The position numbers and the translations under genes are program-made. A stretch of 43,703 nt of DNA, from NCBI GenBank assembly GCA_018993265.1, contig JAGKSW010000076.1, positions 1-43,703 of the forward strand. The letters run 5' to 3'. Origin of the DNA: Nostoc sp. TH1S01 (GTDB lineage Bacteria; Cyanobacteriota; Cyanobacteriia; Cyanobacteriales; Nostocaceae). Below the pieces are notes generated by a model, which worked only from the letters and a program-made list of their open reading frames with translations, was not told the origin of the DNA and searched no databases. Shown here one piece after another: positions 1-7,501 of the stretch; position 1 is the first letter of the stretch; each line of letters begins with the position of its first letter.

Positions 1-112
1 TAATGCAAAGCTGTACTTAGTTTTGAAATAAAATCATGTATCTTGATTTTTTATAGGGTAGGCTTTGATAGCTTGCCCTAATTTTACTTTTAATTTTATT
101 TTTGAAACTTAA

Positions 113-141
113 ATCCCCGACTTATTAAAGAAGTCGGGGAT
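113..141 (+). terminator. Rho-independent terminator of a gene left of the window
   Basis: An 11-bp perfect stem (113-123 pairing with 131-141) with a 7-nt loop is followed by ctgattttta. No gene is visible in bases 1-112, so it probably ends a plus-strand gene that lies before the window. Confidence 0.7.
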
Positions 142-296
142 CTGATTTTTATGTCCAACAAAAAATATTAATTATTGACCAAAACTTCCACTAGATAGAG
201 ATAAGAAATAATCTCTCAAGTCAATATATATAGATATGCGATTAACTTCGATGCGCCCTGCAACACACTAATTAGAATTAGTGGAGGAAATTAATT

Positions 297-1073
297 ATGG
301 CAAAGCTTTTAAATCTTGCAGTGGAAGAAATTATTGAATACATAAAACTTTCTTGTCAAATTCCGAGTATATTAGATGCGATCGCCACTCAAAAAATTAT
401 TGCCGAGACAGTTGAAAAAGTTGGGATTACTGTCGAAGTCGAAGAACTACAACAAGCCGCAGATAATATGCGTTTTGCCAACCAACTCCTAAGAGCCGAA
501 GACACTTGGGCTTGGCTAGAAAAACATTATCTTTCTTTAGATGATTTTGAAGAAATTGCTAAAGCCAACATTTTATCTACAAAATTAGCAAATCATTTAT
601 TTGCCGAGAAAGTTGAACCTTATTTTTATGCTCGTCAATTTGAATATTATGGTGCAGCAACTTATGAAGTTATATTAGATGATGAAGACTTAGCTTTAGA
701 ACTATTTTATGCACTGCAAGAAGGTGAAATTAGTTTTCAAGAAGTTGCCCGCCAATACATCGAAAATCCTGAAATTAGACGTGCTGGAGGTTATCAGGGA
801 ATCCGCACCCGTGCTGACTTACGACCAGAAATTGCCGCCGCCGTGTTTGCTGCTACTCCGCCACAAATTCTCAAGCCAATTGTCACACCCAAAGGAGTAC
901 ATATAATTGCCGTTGAGGAAATTATTAAACCGGAATTAAACGAGCAGTTACGTCTGCAAATTATGGGAGAGTTTTTTACAAACTGGTTACAACAACAAGT
1001 TGCAAATTTAGAAATAGTTGCAAAGCTGCCAAAGAATTCTTCATCATCCCAAAATTTACAAAGGCCTGCTTAA
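297..1073 (+). CDS. Parvulin-type peptidylprolyl isomerase (PpiC/SurA-like)
   Basis: A 258-aa protein with an all-alpha N-terminal half (about 1-115) and a parvulin-like domain at about 120-210, including GGYQG and the closing pattern KPIVTPKGVHIIAVEEI. No signal peptide is visible, so it is probably cytoplasmic or acts at the inner face of the membrane. The start is supported by ggagg at 283-287, 9 nt before the ATG. Genes of this kind often sit beside HlyD/ABC peptide exporters in cyanobacteria (family knowledge). The strong terminator just upstream shows it has its own promoter or follows another unit. It converges on the HopA1/kinase genes, so a role in folding or exporting the nearby peptides is plausible but inferred. 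Confidence 0.8.
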   Translation: MAKLLNLAVEEIIEYIKLSCQIPSILDAIATQKIIAETVEKVGITVEVEELQQAADNMRFANQLLRAEDTWAWLEKHYLSLDDFEEIAKANILSTKLANHLFAEKVEPYFYARQFEYYGAATYEVILDDEDLALELFYALQEGEISFQEVARQYIENPEIRRAGGYQGIRTRADLRPEIAAAVFAATPPQILKPIVTPKGVHIIAVEEIIKPELNEQLRLQIMGEFFTNWLQQQVANLEIVAKLPKNSSSSQNLQRPA

Positions 1074-1086
1074 TTATTAAGCTTTC

Positions 1087-1119
1087 AGCTCCCCGACTTC
1101 TTTGAGAAATCAGGGAGCT
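1087..1119. terminator. Bidirectional terminator between convergent genes
   Basis: Inverted repeat agctccc (1087-1093) and gggagct (1113-1119), with further partial pairing inside and a tttct tail on the plus side. It lies between the stops of the isomerase gene and the HopA1-family gene, so it can serve both strands. Confidence 0.6.
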
Positions 1120-1139
1120 TTCTAGGATTGCTATGAGAA

Positions 1140-2246
1140 TTACGATAAAGATAAAGGCATATAGATATCGTGAGAATTAGCGTTCAGATAAGGGCGTTGT
1201 AATTCCACTTGGGATAGAGAAAATTGTTCCAGAATTGCTGCTATCCGATGGGCTGGTGTATTATTGCCTTGCTCCCAAGCATCTAGCAAACCATTAGCGA
1301 TAATTTGACAACGATGAGTCCCAAAACTTTCTTGTTCAGTAAATCTGTGGTTTGGTTCTTCTGCGATCGCTAACCCCGGTGCTATAAACTTAGTAAATAA
1401 AGGTACGTCTGGCTGAAAATAAGACTGACATTCGGCATACACCCTTTCTAGTACTGAGTGAACCGCCTCATAATCGTTTTTATCAAAGTAAAATACTGCG
1501 GAATCGTAACGTTCGTACTCGGAAGGATTATATAAGGCTTTAAATGAAAAAGGAATCTCTAGAAAGTTGAGTTGCGTGGTCAAAGTATTCATAACTGCAA
1601 CAGCACCTTCTGGAGTTAAATTAAAGTAAACACGCACTAATCTGTCTCGATTTGTCGCAGTTCCGGCGTTCGCCACCGCCATATAAAAGCCATTCTGCAC
1701 CAAATTTTTCGGCATTTTGACTGCTACATACTTACCTACACTTGGATATTGATTGTGCGGTAGTAAATGACGACTGCGCTCAATATGCAGAGTTAAACCA
1801 TCTTTTTGTACTGCCAAAGTGTCATCGAGATTTTCTTTGACTACCTGCCAATTGTAATACCAATAGCCATCGCCTTGATTACTTTCGTGCAGGCGATCGT
1901 AAAAAGCTACATCAACACCCAGCAAAGTATTATTTTCGAGATTCTGATTTAAAGCTACAGTATCACTCTCTGTATTAGCAGCCAGAGAACTTTTTAAAGA
2001 GCCATTGTAATAAATACCATAAAGAAAACCTCGCATCTGCATACTTAAAAATTTCTTTTGTAGAGCAGCAGGTAATTGTTGAAAGCGGGAAATTGCTGAT
2101 TCTGGCAGTTGCAATGGTTTGTAATTTGGGTGCTTAATACAATAAGCAGACTCAATTTCAATGTTAGAAACAATATCTTGTAGCGATGTCTGCAATGATG
2201 CAGGAATTTCGGAAAATTGAGTTGCGAGAGAATCTAACATTTGCAT
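1140..2246 (-). CDS. HopA1-family protein, candidate phospho-Ser/Thr lyase of a RiPP pathway
   Basis: A 368-aa soluble protein recognised as the T3SS effector HopA1 family, which is widespread in bacteria outside pathogens. HopA1-like proteins act with an APH-like kinase in thioviridamide biosynthesis (TvaD with TvaC) and in class V lanthipeptides (lexapeptide LxmY with LxmK): the kinase phosphorylates Ser/Thr and the HopA1 protein eliminates phosphate to give dehydroamino acids. Here it follows exactly such a kinase by 143 nt on the same strand, downstream of six tandem peptide genes. The start at 2246 has aggtaag about 10 nt upstream. Family assignment rests on overall sequence character such as the long mixed fold and the RVYFNLTPEGAVAVMN segment. 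The enzymatic role is inferred from the pairing. Confidence 0.78.
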   Translation of the reverse strand: MQMLDSLATQFSEIPASLQTSLQDIVSNIEIESAYCIKHPNYKPLQLPESAISRFQQLPAALQKKFLSMQMRGFLYGIYYNGSLKSSLAANTESDTVALNQNLENNTLLGVDVAFYDRLHESNQGDGYWYYNWQVVKENLDDTLAVQKDGLTLHIERSRHLLPHNQYPSVGKYVAVKMPKNLVQNGFYMAVANAGTATNRDRLVRVYFNLTPEGAVAVMNTLTTQLNFLEIPFSFKALYNPSEYERYDSAVFYFDKNDYEAVHSVLERVYAECQSYFQPDVPLFTKFIAPGLAIAEEPNHRFTEQESFGTHRCQIIANGLLDAWEQGNNTPAHRIAAILEQFSLSQVELQRPYLNANSHDIYMPLSLS

Positions 2247-2389
2247 AAAAGCTTACCTGTAATTGAAGAATTCAAAAGTCAGAATTCAGGAGTTAAGAAG
2301 CAATGCTGATGAAAAAATTCACAACCATCAATCAAAGAGGTGTTTAAACTATTCCCCACTCACTACTCCCTACTCCCCTCTAGAGATGG

Positions 2390-3568
2390 CTAATTCTGAT
2401 ATACGCTTGACGGTAAAAGTTCTAAAGCTTCAACGCCAAAAATTGTTTTCATCGAAGCTTGGGGATTACATAGTAAACTCTTGGCAACTTGCAGCATACA
2501 GATTCCGACATTCCCAAAAGTTTTTTCATGCTGGAGTCCGGCTTGAATAGCTGTAATTAAAGCTAAACCACAAAATTGCATAACTCTTTCTAAGAAATCT
2601 GGACGAGCCTGCAAAATTGCTGGGAAATGAGCTAAATAACTCGACATCAGCGCCACAATTGAAGGCTGAAGTAGTTCTAATGGTGTTGTTGCTAGACGCA
2701 ATGACTCTTCAATAGCCATCGATTTACTGGTCGTCATACTATATAACCAGAATTGCAAATAGCTGGAAATGAGCATTCCTAAATCATGAGCCGGATCTCC
2801 CCAAGCACCACGTTCCCAGTCAATCAAGCGAACAATACTTTCACTTGAGAAAAAGTTATTTGCAACTGCTTCTTGCCAACTTAAAGATAAAAGGATATTG
2901 TTCAGCTTTAGGTCATGATGAGTTAGACAATAGCTAGTATAAGAACGATTTAAATCTGCGATCGCCCGCCCCAAACTATCGTAACGTTGATAAAGGGTAA
3001 AAAATTTCAATCCCTCACTAGGAACTATACCAAAAATTTCTGGGGTAATTCTATCTAGTCCTAGATTCAGGTTGGGATTGTTGAGGTTAGATCCCTGATC
3101 AGCTTTTTGAAAGAATGCTCCATAGTCTGGATGTTCAATAGTGGTACGGTGAATTGATGCCAAAGTCGCTCCAATTACTTTAGCAATCTCAGTCGGAAAG
3201 ACATTCTCTTTTAAATAAAAATCAGCCAAATCCCGATAGTTACTGAGATAATTAAACACAATGATGGAATTTTCTGCATCAAAATGAACTGCTTCTGAGC
3301 AAAACAAGCGAATGTGACTAATATCTGGAAAAGTTTGAAAAAACTCATGCACTCTCCATTCTTTCAAAAATTCCCCAGCAGCTTTTCCTTCTCGATTGAG
3401 GCGCTCTTGTTTAACTAGAAGTTTTCGCTCATCTGGTAAAGTAACTAACAGGTTAAAGTTTTTAGCTGGCTTTAACTCAATCTTACTTAATGACTGTTCT
3501 GCTTGAGTGCAAAGTCCAACGCTAAGCAAGTATTCCAGAACATTTTGAGAACTTAATAAAAATGCCAT
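2390..3568 (-). CDS. APH/choline-kinase-fold phosphotransferase, candidate RiPP Ser/Thr kinase
   Basis: About 392 aa from ATG 3568. A TTG at 3595 would add nine residues but has no better ribosome site. Kinase-fold marks are the probable ATP-binding Lys in LLVKQ (about 53), the catalytic loop HHDLKLNN (about 217-224, HxDxxxxN) and the metal-binding loop IDWERGAWGDP (about 249-259). These define the aminoglycoside/choline phosphotransferase superfamily. Isolated, it could be called a resistance enzyme. Directly upstream of a HopA1-family gene and downstream of six peptide genes it fits the kinase half of a split dehydratase (compare TvaC, LxmK). No lanthipeptide cyclase or radical SAM gene is present beside it. 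Confidence 0.8.
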   Translation of the reverse strand: MAFLLSSQNVLEYLLSVGLCTQAEQSLSKIELKPAKNFNLLVTLPDERKLLVKQERLNREGKAAGEFLKEWRVHEFFQTFPDISHIRLFCSEAVHFDAENSIIVFNYLSNYRDLADFYLKENVFPTEIAKVIGATLASIHRTTIEHPDYGAFFQKADQGSNLNNPNLNLGLDRITPEIFGIVPSEGLKFFTLYQRYDSLGRAIADLNRSYTSYCLTHHDLKLNNILLSLSWQEAVANNFFSSESIVRLIDWERGAWGDPAHDLGMLISSYLQFWLYSMTTSKSMAIEESLRLATTPLELLQPSIVALMSSYLAHFPAILQARPDFLERVMQFCGLALITAIQAGLQHEKTFGNVGICMLQVAKSLLCNPQASMKTIFGVEALELLPSSVYQN

Positions 3569-3950
3569 AGTGTTAGATGTGAAGAGTTTTTTCAAAAATT
3601 ACTTATGCTTGCTATAGAGCGTTTCCTAGTCTGCTAATGAACTGATTTATCTGCGTGCATCTGATGTTAGTTATTCTTGCCTGTACCTTATTAGAGTAAG
3701 AATCGCTATAATCACTATATTAATTGTGATATGGCAATTAAAATAAGCTAAACACCGAAGGATATATTTAGACTTAGGAATTTTGAATGGTTTTGTTATT
3801 GATAAAATGCTGTAGAGTCTGTAGAGATATAACAAAACCTAAATATAGTTTGCTCTTGATTATTTATTAATAGTTGAATGTGGTTTTTACTTCACTCCCA
3901 AGAGAGTTATTTATGTTAATAGTAAACGTAAGAATTAAACACTCAGGAGT

Positions 3951-4061
3951 AATACCGTTTCACTTTAAAAATGATACAAATGGACAAGCAGCGCCTCGAC
4001 TTCGCTCGGTGACTGGGAGCAGAGGAAGTGAGTTGTATTAATAATTTCGTGAATTAGTATC
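3951..4061. repeat. MITE-like imperfect inverted repeat
   Basis: The left arm, starting aataccgtttcac, and the right arm, ending gtgaattagtat, are imperfect inverted copies of about 28 nt. They enclose a GC-richer core unlike the AT-rich surroundings. It sits in the 614-bp gap between the kinase and the peptide array. The rest of that gap (3569-3950) shows no gene. Confidence 0.45.
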
Positions 4062-4144
4062 AGTAGTCATAATTTAAGAAAAATCTCCAAAAATTGAAAT
4101 ATTTATCAAATTTTTTCTTGATTTTTAAATTATTCTGACTACTG
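4061..4144 (-). terminator. Long hairpin closing the peptide-gene array
   Basis: cagtagtca (4061-4069) pairs with tgactactg (4136-4144), and the AT-rich inner arms (taattta with taaatta, then further pairing) extend the stem. It lies 38 nt after the stop of the last peptide gene, so it may end or stabilise the array transcript and lower read-through into the kinase gene. There is no long U run, so termination is not certain. Confidence 0.45.
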
Positions 4145-4182
4145 AATTCTGGCTCCTGGATTCTTACTAGTAAAATACAAAG

Positions 4183-4443
4183 CTAGTAGTAGAGAGACTC
4201 TTTGAATGATGTAGCTATTCTGTAGATATATTGGATAGCGTACACATCAACAATAGCCTCAATCAGCTTATTCAAGATGCTGACGTATGAGCCGGAGCTA
4301 TAGCCAAAGTTGTAAGGCTGAAAATTATCTCCACCATACGCAGCGATCGCATCAACATCACTCAGGTTATCAAGAAAGTTTTCCACATCTTGGAAAAGTA
4401 GAGAGTCAGCAACACTTAGTTCTGAAAGAGTGATATGAGCCAT
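4183..4443 (-). CDS. Divergent sixth RiPP precursor-like peptide
   Basis: An 86-aa peptide and the most diverged member of the tandem family. It keeps the leader frame MAxITLSEL, LFQDxExFL and LSDVDAIA, then has its own segment (YGGDNFQPYNFGYSSGS) before the shared NKLIEAIVDVYAIQ and a short Ser/Tyr end ESLYY. It has no Cys. aagga precedes the ATG by about 8 nt. It is last in the array and lies nearest to the modification genes. It is separated from the next copy by 240 nt instead of about 115 and lacks the 37-nt palindrome found between the other copies. Confidence 0.75.
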   Translation of the reverse strand: MAHITLSELSVADSLLFQDVENFLDNLSDVDAIAAYGGDNFQPYNFGYSSGSYVSILNKLIEAIVDVYAIQYIYRIATSFKESLYY

Positions 4444-4683
4444 AATGTCATCCTTAAAGTGGTTTAATCAGGTTTTTTGGCAGAATATGAAGCCAAGGCT
4501 TAATTATGAATATGCTGATTCATCTAAATTCTCTGTAATGTTGTATTTTATCTTTGCCTCAAGTTAGATAAATACAGCCTGCATACTCTACAGGAACGTC
4601 TGATGATAAACAGAACTTTACTGAATACAGGCTGATACAATGCATCTTGATAGAGAATTGCTATTCAGTAGTTAACTATAAAG

Positions 4684-4947
4684 CTAGTAGATGCTTAAGC
4701 TGTTAGAGTGAGACTTACTGAAAGATTTAGCTATGCTATAAATATGCTGGATAGCATAAACATCAACAAAGCTTTCAATCAACTTGTTAAATCCGGAAAA
4801 TTCGCTGACATGACCGCCATAGTAAGAACCATCAGCACCATTAGCCGCGATCGCATCAATATCACTTAGGTCATTTAAAAAGCTTTCAGAATCTTGAAAC
4901 AATTGAACACCAGCAGTTTTTAATTCCGCAAGAGTGATATTTGCCAT
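4684..4947 (-). CDS. RiPP precursor-like peptide, array copy 5
   Basis: An 87-aa peptide: leader-like half MANITLAELKTAGVQLFQ to LSDIDAIAANG, then GADGSYYGGHVSEFSGFNKLIESF and a distinctive tail KSFSKSHSNSLSIY that is longer and Ser-richer than in its siblings. It has no Cys. aggag lies upstream of the ATG (aggagtaaatcATG). The probable leader/core border is near DAIAANG by analogy with other RiPP leaders. No cleavage enzyme is identified in the window. Confidence 0.82.
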   Translation of the reverse strand: MANITLAELKTAGVQLFQDSESFLNDLSDIDAIAANGADGSYYGGHVSEFSGFNKLIESFVDVYAIQHIYSIAKSFSKSHSNSLSIY

Positions 4948-5002
4948 GATTTACTCCTAGTACAATTGCTTGTAACTGATTGATTATTGGTTTTGATAAT
5001 TT

Positions 5003-5039
5003 AGCTATATTTCGCTTAGTTAATAAGTGAAATATAGCT
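5003..5039 (-). repeat. Intergenic 37-nt palindrome, copy d
   Basis: Arms agctatatttcgctta and taagtgaaatatagct. One position is A-C in the minus-strand RNA. It lies between array copies 4 and 5. Confidence 0.65.
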
Positions 5040-5063
5040 GCTTAATGAACTACTAAAGCATTA

Positions 5064-5321
5064 TTAGTAGTACTTATTAGAGTAAGACTTGCTGAATGAC
5101 TTAGCTATGCCATAAATATGCTGAAGAGCATAAACATCAACAAAGCTTTCAATCAACTTGTTAAATCCAGAAAATTCGCTGACATGACCGCCATAGTAAG
5201 AACCATCAGCACCATTTGTAGCGATCGCGTCAACATCGCTCAAGTCATTTAAAAAGCTTTCGGAATCTTGGAACAATTGAACACCAGCAGTTTTTAATTC
5301 TGAAAGAGTGATATTTGCCAT
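5064..5321 (-). CDS. RiPP precursor-like peptide, array copy 4
   Basis: An 85-aa peptide, nearly identical to the copy at 5438. The visible differences are S for A at residue 7 and F for L in EFSGxNKLIE. It ends KSYSNKYY and has no Cys. The same aggagtaaatc ribosome site precedes the ATG. The near identity points to a recent duplication of a 374-bp unit. Confidence 0.83.
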   Translation of the reverse strand: MANITLSELKTAGVQLFQDSESFLNDLSDVDAIATNGADGSYYGGHVSEFSGFNKLIESFVDVYALQHIYGIAKSFSKSYSNKYY

Positions 5322-5376
5322 GATTTACTCCTAATACAATTGCTTTCGACTGATTGATTATCGATTTGGTTAATTT

Positions 5377-5413
5377 AGCTATATTTCACTTAGTTACTAA
5401 ATGAAATATAGCT
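5377..5413 (-). repeat. Intergenic 37-nt palindrome, copy c
   Basis: Arms agctatatttcacttagt and actaaatgaaatatagct. The single difference is a G-U pair in the minus-strand RNA, so the stem is kept. It lies between array copies 3 and 4. Confidence 0.7.
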
Positions 5414-5437
5414 GCTTAATGAACTACTAAAGTATTA

Positions 5438-5695
5438 TTAGTAGTACTTATTAGAGTAAGACTTGCTGAATGACTTAGCTATGCCATAAATATGCTGAAG
5501 AGCATAAACATCAACAAAGCTTTCAATCAACTTGTTCAATCCAGAAAATTCGCTGACGTGACCGCCATAGTAAGAACCATCAGCACCATTTGTAGCGATC
5601 GCATCAACATCACTTAGGTCATTTAAAAAGCTTTCGGAATCTTGGAACAATTGAACACCAGCAGTTTTTAATTCTGCAAGAGTGATATTTGCCAT
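5438..5695 (-). CDS. RiPP precursor-like peptide, array copy 3
   Basis: An 85-aa peptide with the constant N-terminal half and the core ATNGADGSYYGGHVSEFSGL followed by NKLIESFVDVYALQHIYGIA and KSYSNKYY. It has no Cys. The ribosome site is aggag. An HIP1 octamer lies inside the codons for the DAIAT segment. The unit repeats with a 374-bp period relative to its neighbour. Confidence 0.83.
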   Translation of the reverse strand: MANITLAELKTAGVQLFQDSESFLNDLSDVDAIATNGADGSYYGGHVSEFSGLNKLIESFVDVYALQHIYGIAKSFSKSYSNKYY

Positions 5696-5750
5696 GACTT
5701 ACTCCTAATACAATTGCTTGCGACTGATTGATTATTGATTTGGTTAATTT

Positions 5751-5787
5751 AGCTATATTTCACTTAATAACTAAGTGAAATATAGCT
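5751..5787 (-). repeat. Intergenic 37-nt palindrome, copy b
   Basis: Perfect 16-bp arms (5751-5766 with 5772-5787) around a 5-nt loop. It lies between array copies 2 and 3. No U run follows on the minus strand, so it looks like an RNA stability or processing hairpin and not a terminator. Confidence 0.7.
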
Positions 5788-5811
5788 GCTTAATGGACTA
5801 CAAAATTATTA

Positions 5812-6072
5812 TTAATAGTAGCCATGAGAGTAGTCAGACTTGCTGAAAGACTTAGCTATGCCATAGATATGCTGAAGAGCATAAACATTAACAAAGCCTT
5901 CAATCAATTTGTTAAATCCGGAAAATTCGCTGACGTGACTGCCATAGTAAGAACCACCCGCGCCATTTGCGGTGATCGCGTCAACATCACTTAGGTCATT
6001 CAAAAAGCTTTCAGAATCTTGGAACAATTGAACACCAGCAGTTTTTAATTCCGCAAGAGTGATATTCGCCAT
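5812..6072 (-). CDS. RiPP precursor-like peptide, array copy 2
   Basis: An 86-aa peptide with the constant leader, then DAITANGAGGSYYGSHVSEF and NKLIEGFVNVYALQHIYGIA, ending SKSDYSHGYY. It shares EGFVNV with the first copy (6186), so these two form a subgroup distinct from the ESFVDV copies. It has no Cys. The HIP1 site present in other copies is altered here (gtgatcgcg). Confidence 0.83.
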   Translation of the reverse strand: MANITLAELKTAGVQLFQDSESFLNDLSDVDAITANGAGGSYYGSHVSEFSGFNKLIEGFVNVYALQHIYGIAKSFSKSDYSHGYY

Positions 6073-6127
6073 GATTTACTCCTAGTACAATTGCTTGCGA
6101 CTGATTGATTATTTATTTTGATGATTT

Positions 6128-6164
6128 AGCTATATTTCACTTAGTAACTAAGTGAAATATAGCT
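6128..6164 (-). repeat. Intergenic 37-nt palindrome, copy a
   Basis: Perfect 18-nt arms around a single central base. It lies between array copies 1 and 2, about 20 nt after one stop and 55 nt before the next start. Confidence 0.7.
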
Positions 6165-6185
6165 GCTTAATGAACTACCAAACTA

Positions 6186-6446
6186 TTAGCCATAGTAGTT
6201 ATTAGAGTAAGACTTGCTGAAAGACTTAGCTATGCCATAGATATGCTGAAGAGCATAAACATTAACAAAGCCTTCAATCAACTTGTTAAATCCAGAAAAT
6301 TCGCTGACATGACCGCCATAGTAAGAACCATTAGCACCATTTGCGGTGATCGCGTCAACATCACTTAGGTCATTCAAAAAGCTTTCAGAATCTTGGAACA
6401 ATTGAACACCAGCAGTTTTTAATTCTGTAAGAGTGATATTTGCCAT
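6186..6446 (-). CDS. RiPP precursor-like peptide, array copy 1 (promoter-proximal)
   Basis: An 86-aa peptide and the first gene of the array in the direction of transcription. It has the leader MANITLTELKTAGVQLFQ to LSDVDAITANG, then GANGSYYGGHVSEFSGF, EGFVNVYALQ and the tail KSYSNNYYG, the only copy ending in Gly. It has no Cys. The ribosome site is aggagtaagtc before the ATG. The array promoter should lie in 6447-6600, but no confident -10/-35 pair was recognised. Confidence 0.83.
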   Translation of the reverse strand: MANITLTELKTAGVQLFQDSESFLNDLSDVDAITANGANGSYYGGHVSEFSGFNKLIEGFVNVYALQHIYGIAKSFSKSYSNNYYG

Positions 6447-6755
6447 GACTTACTCCTAATACAATTGCTTATCATCAAGTAGTTTTTGCGGGCAATTAAG
6501 CTGTGCTTTGCTTAACTGTTAATGCAATTTTTATTTACTGGAACTATAAAAGTCAACGCTATAAGCTCCTTTATAAAGACATAAATAAATATATTGTGTC
6601 TCTTTGAAAATTAAATTTTGTAGTGTTTGATTATTTTTTATCTGATAGTAATATCAATATTTGAAAAGGTCTGTATATCGAAGTTTATAAAGGTGGTTTT
6701 ATGGGTAAATTACACAAATTGTGCAGTTATGAATCATTTAGACTACAATAACAAA

Positions 6756-6784
6756 AACCACGAGTCTTCAAAAAAACCGTGGTT
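6756..6784 (-). terminator. Hairpin with U run on the minus strand
   Basis: aaccacg (6756-6762) pairs with cgtggtt (6778-6784). Read on the minus strand it is followed by tttttgtt. It could stop transcription arriving from the 7226 gene before it enters the peptide array. Confidence 0.5.
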
Positions 6785-6922
6785 CTGAGTGGCTCGGTTT
6801 TGACAAAACAGTAAAAAATCGTATGTTCTGATTCTCTTGAAATACAAAACATACGACTATCTAGAGAATAATTTATACCAATTGAAACAAGAATACGACA
6901 CATTGCTATAATTTAGAGACGA

Positions 6923-7081
6923 TTTATAAAGTAAATCTTAAGTAGGGTGCGTTATGGCTTCAGCCTAACGCACCGCCAGATTATAATGGTGCGTTAGACG
7001 CTCTTATCTAGTTTTTGTGAAGAATTAGCTCACAATTTGCGCCTAACACACCCTACGAAAATTTTATTTTTACTTTATAAA
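6923..7081. mobile_element. MITE-like element, 159 bp
   Basis: Terminal inverted repeats tttataaagtaaa and tttactttataaa are followed inward by gtagggtgcgtta and taacacaccctac. The interior repeats gtgcgttag-type palindromic words and has no ORF. It belongs to the non-autonomous palindromic repeats common in Nostoc-type genomes. It separates the 7226 gene from the peptide array. The rest of 6447-7156 shows no gene. Confidence 0.65.
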
Positions 7082-7156
7082 CATCCTCTTAGAAAAATCT
7101 GCTTGCTCATGCATTAATAGTCATGAGCAGCAGCATAAAATACACTGAAATTGAAT

Positions 7157-7192
7157 GAGTCAGGAGACAGAGTTATTGCTTTCTCCTGACTC
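7157..7192 (-). terminator. Strong hairpin after the 7226 peptide gene
   Basis: Perfect 11-bp stem gagtcaggaga (7157-7167) with tctcctgactc (7182-7192), 33 nt past the stop of the minus-strand gene. The U-rich tail is better on the plus strand, so it may work both ways. Confidence 0.6.
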
Positions 7193-7225
7193 TTTTAATT
7201 CTGAGCAACAACATGTTTCCCAGAA

Positions 7226-7501
7226 TTAATAATAATCGTAATAATCGTCATATTGTGGTCGCCGACCATTACCATTATTAGATTGTTGTTGCTGTTGATA
7301 AAATGTTTGCTGTAGTTGGTCAGATACATTCCTAAGAATGCTATTGAGATTTTGTTGTATCTCTATAAGGCTGCTTGTGTCGATGGTTATTGTACTTGAG
7401 CTTGTACCTGCTTCTACCTTTTTAGCTTCCCAAGGTGTTAGTTCAGTAATATGCTGCTCGTCACTACTTGGATAAAGGTCTGAGATGGTTATCCTTGCCA
7501 T
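7226..7501 (-). CDS. Small leader-bearing peptide with Gln-rich and Tyr-rich tail, possible RiPP precursor
   Basis: A 91-aa peptide. Its N-terminus, MARITISDLYP to ITELTPWEAKKVEAG, has the build of cyanobacterial bacteriocin leaders (ITISDL start, acidic middle, xEAxxVxxG end). It is followed by a Ser/Thr-rich stretch (TSSSTITIDTSS), a helical Gln-rich part with five consecutive Gln, and the tail QYDDYYDYY. It has no Cys. A good ribosome site, ggagg, lies about 8 nt before the ATG. Like the six array peptides it starts MAxIT and ends in Tyr pairs, suggesting a related maturation system, but the core sequences do not align. Function is unknown. Confidence 0.7.
   Translation of the reverse strand: MARITISDLYPSSDEQHITELTPWEAKKVEAGTSSSTITIDTSSLIEIQQNLNSILRNVSDQLQQTFYQQQQQSNNGNGRRPQYDDYYDYY

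Larger units (their letters stand above)
4684..6470 (-). repeat. Tandem array of about 374-bp units, each one peptide gene plus spacer
   Basis: Start codons at 6446, 6072, 5695, 5321 and 4947 are spaced 374, 377, 374 and 374 bp. Genes and spacers are both conserved, including the ribosome site and, between copies, a 37-nt palindrome. The sixth, divergent copy (4443) is offset by 504 bp. This is gene amplification by tandem duplication followed by drift in the core-encoding part. Confidence 0.85.

Noticed and set aside
2390-3568. Aminoglycoside resistance gene
   Set aside because: The kinase fold fits, but the position beside a HopA1-family gene and a precursor array, together with divergence outside the kinase motifs, makes a biosynthetic role more likely. 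Resistance cannot be claimed.
4183-6446. Classical lanthipeptide precursors
   Set aside because: No Cys is present in any of the six peptides, so thioether rings cannot form within them.
4684-6470. CRISPR-like or satellite repeat array
   Set aside because: The period of 374 bp with an intact coding frame and ribosome site in every unit is gene duplication, not a spacer array.
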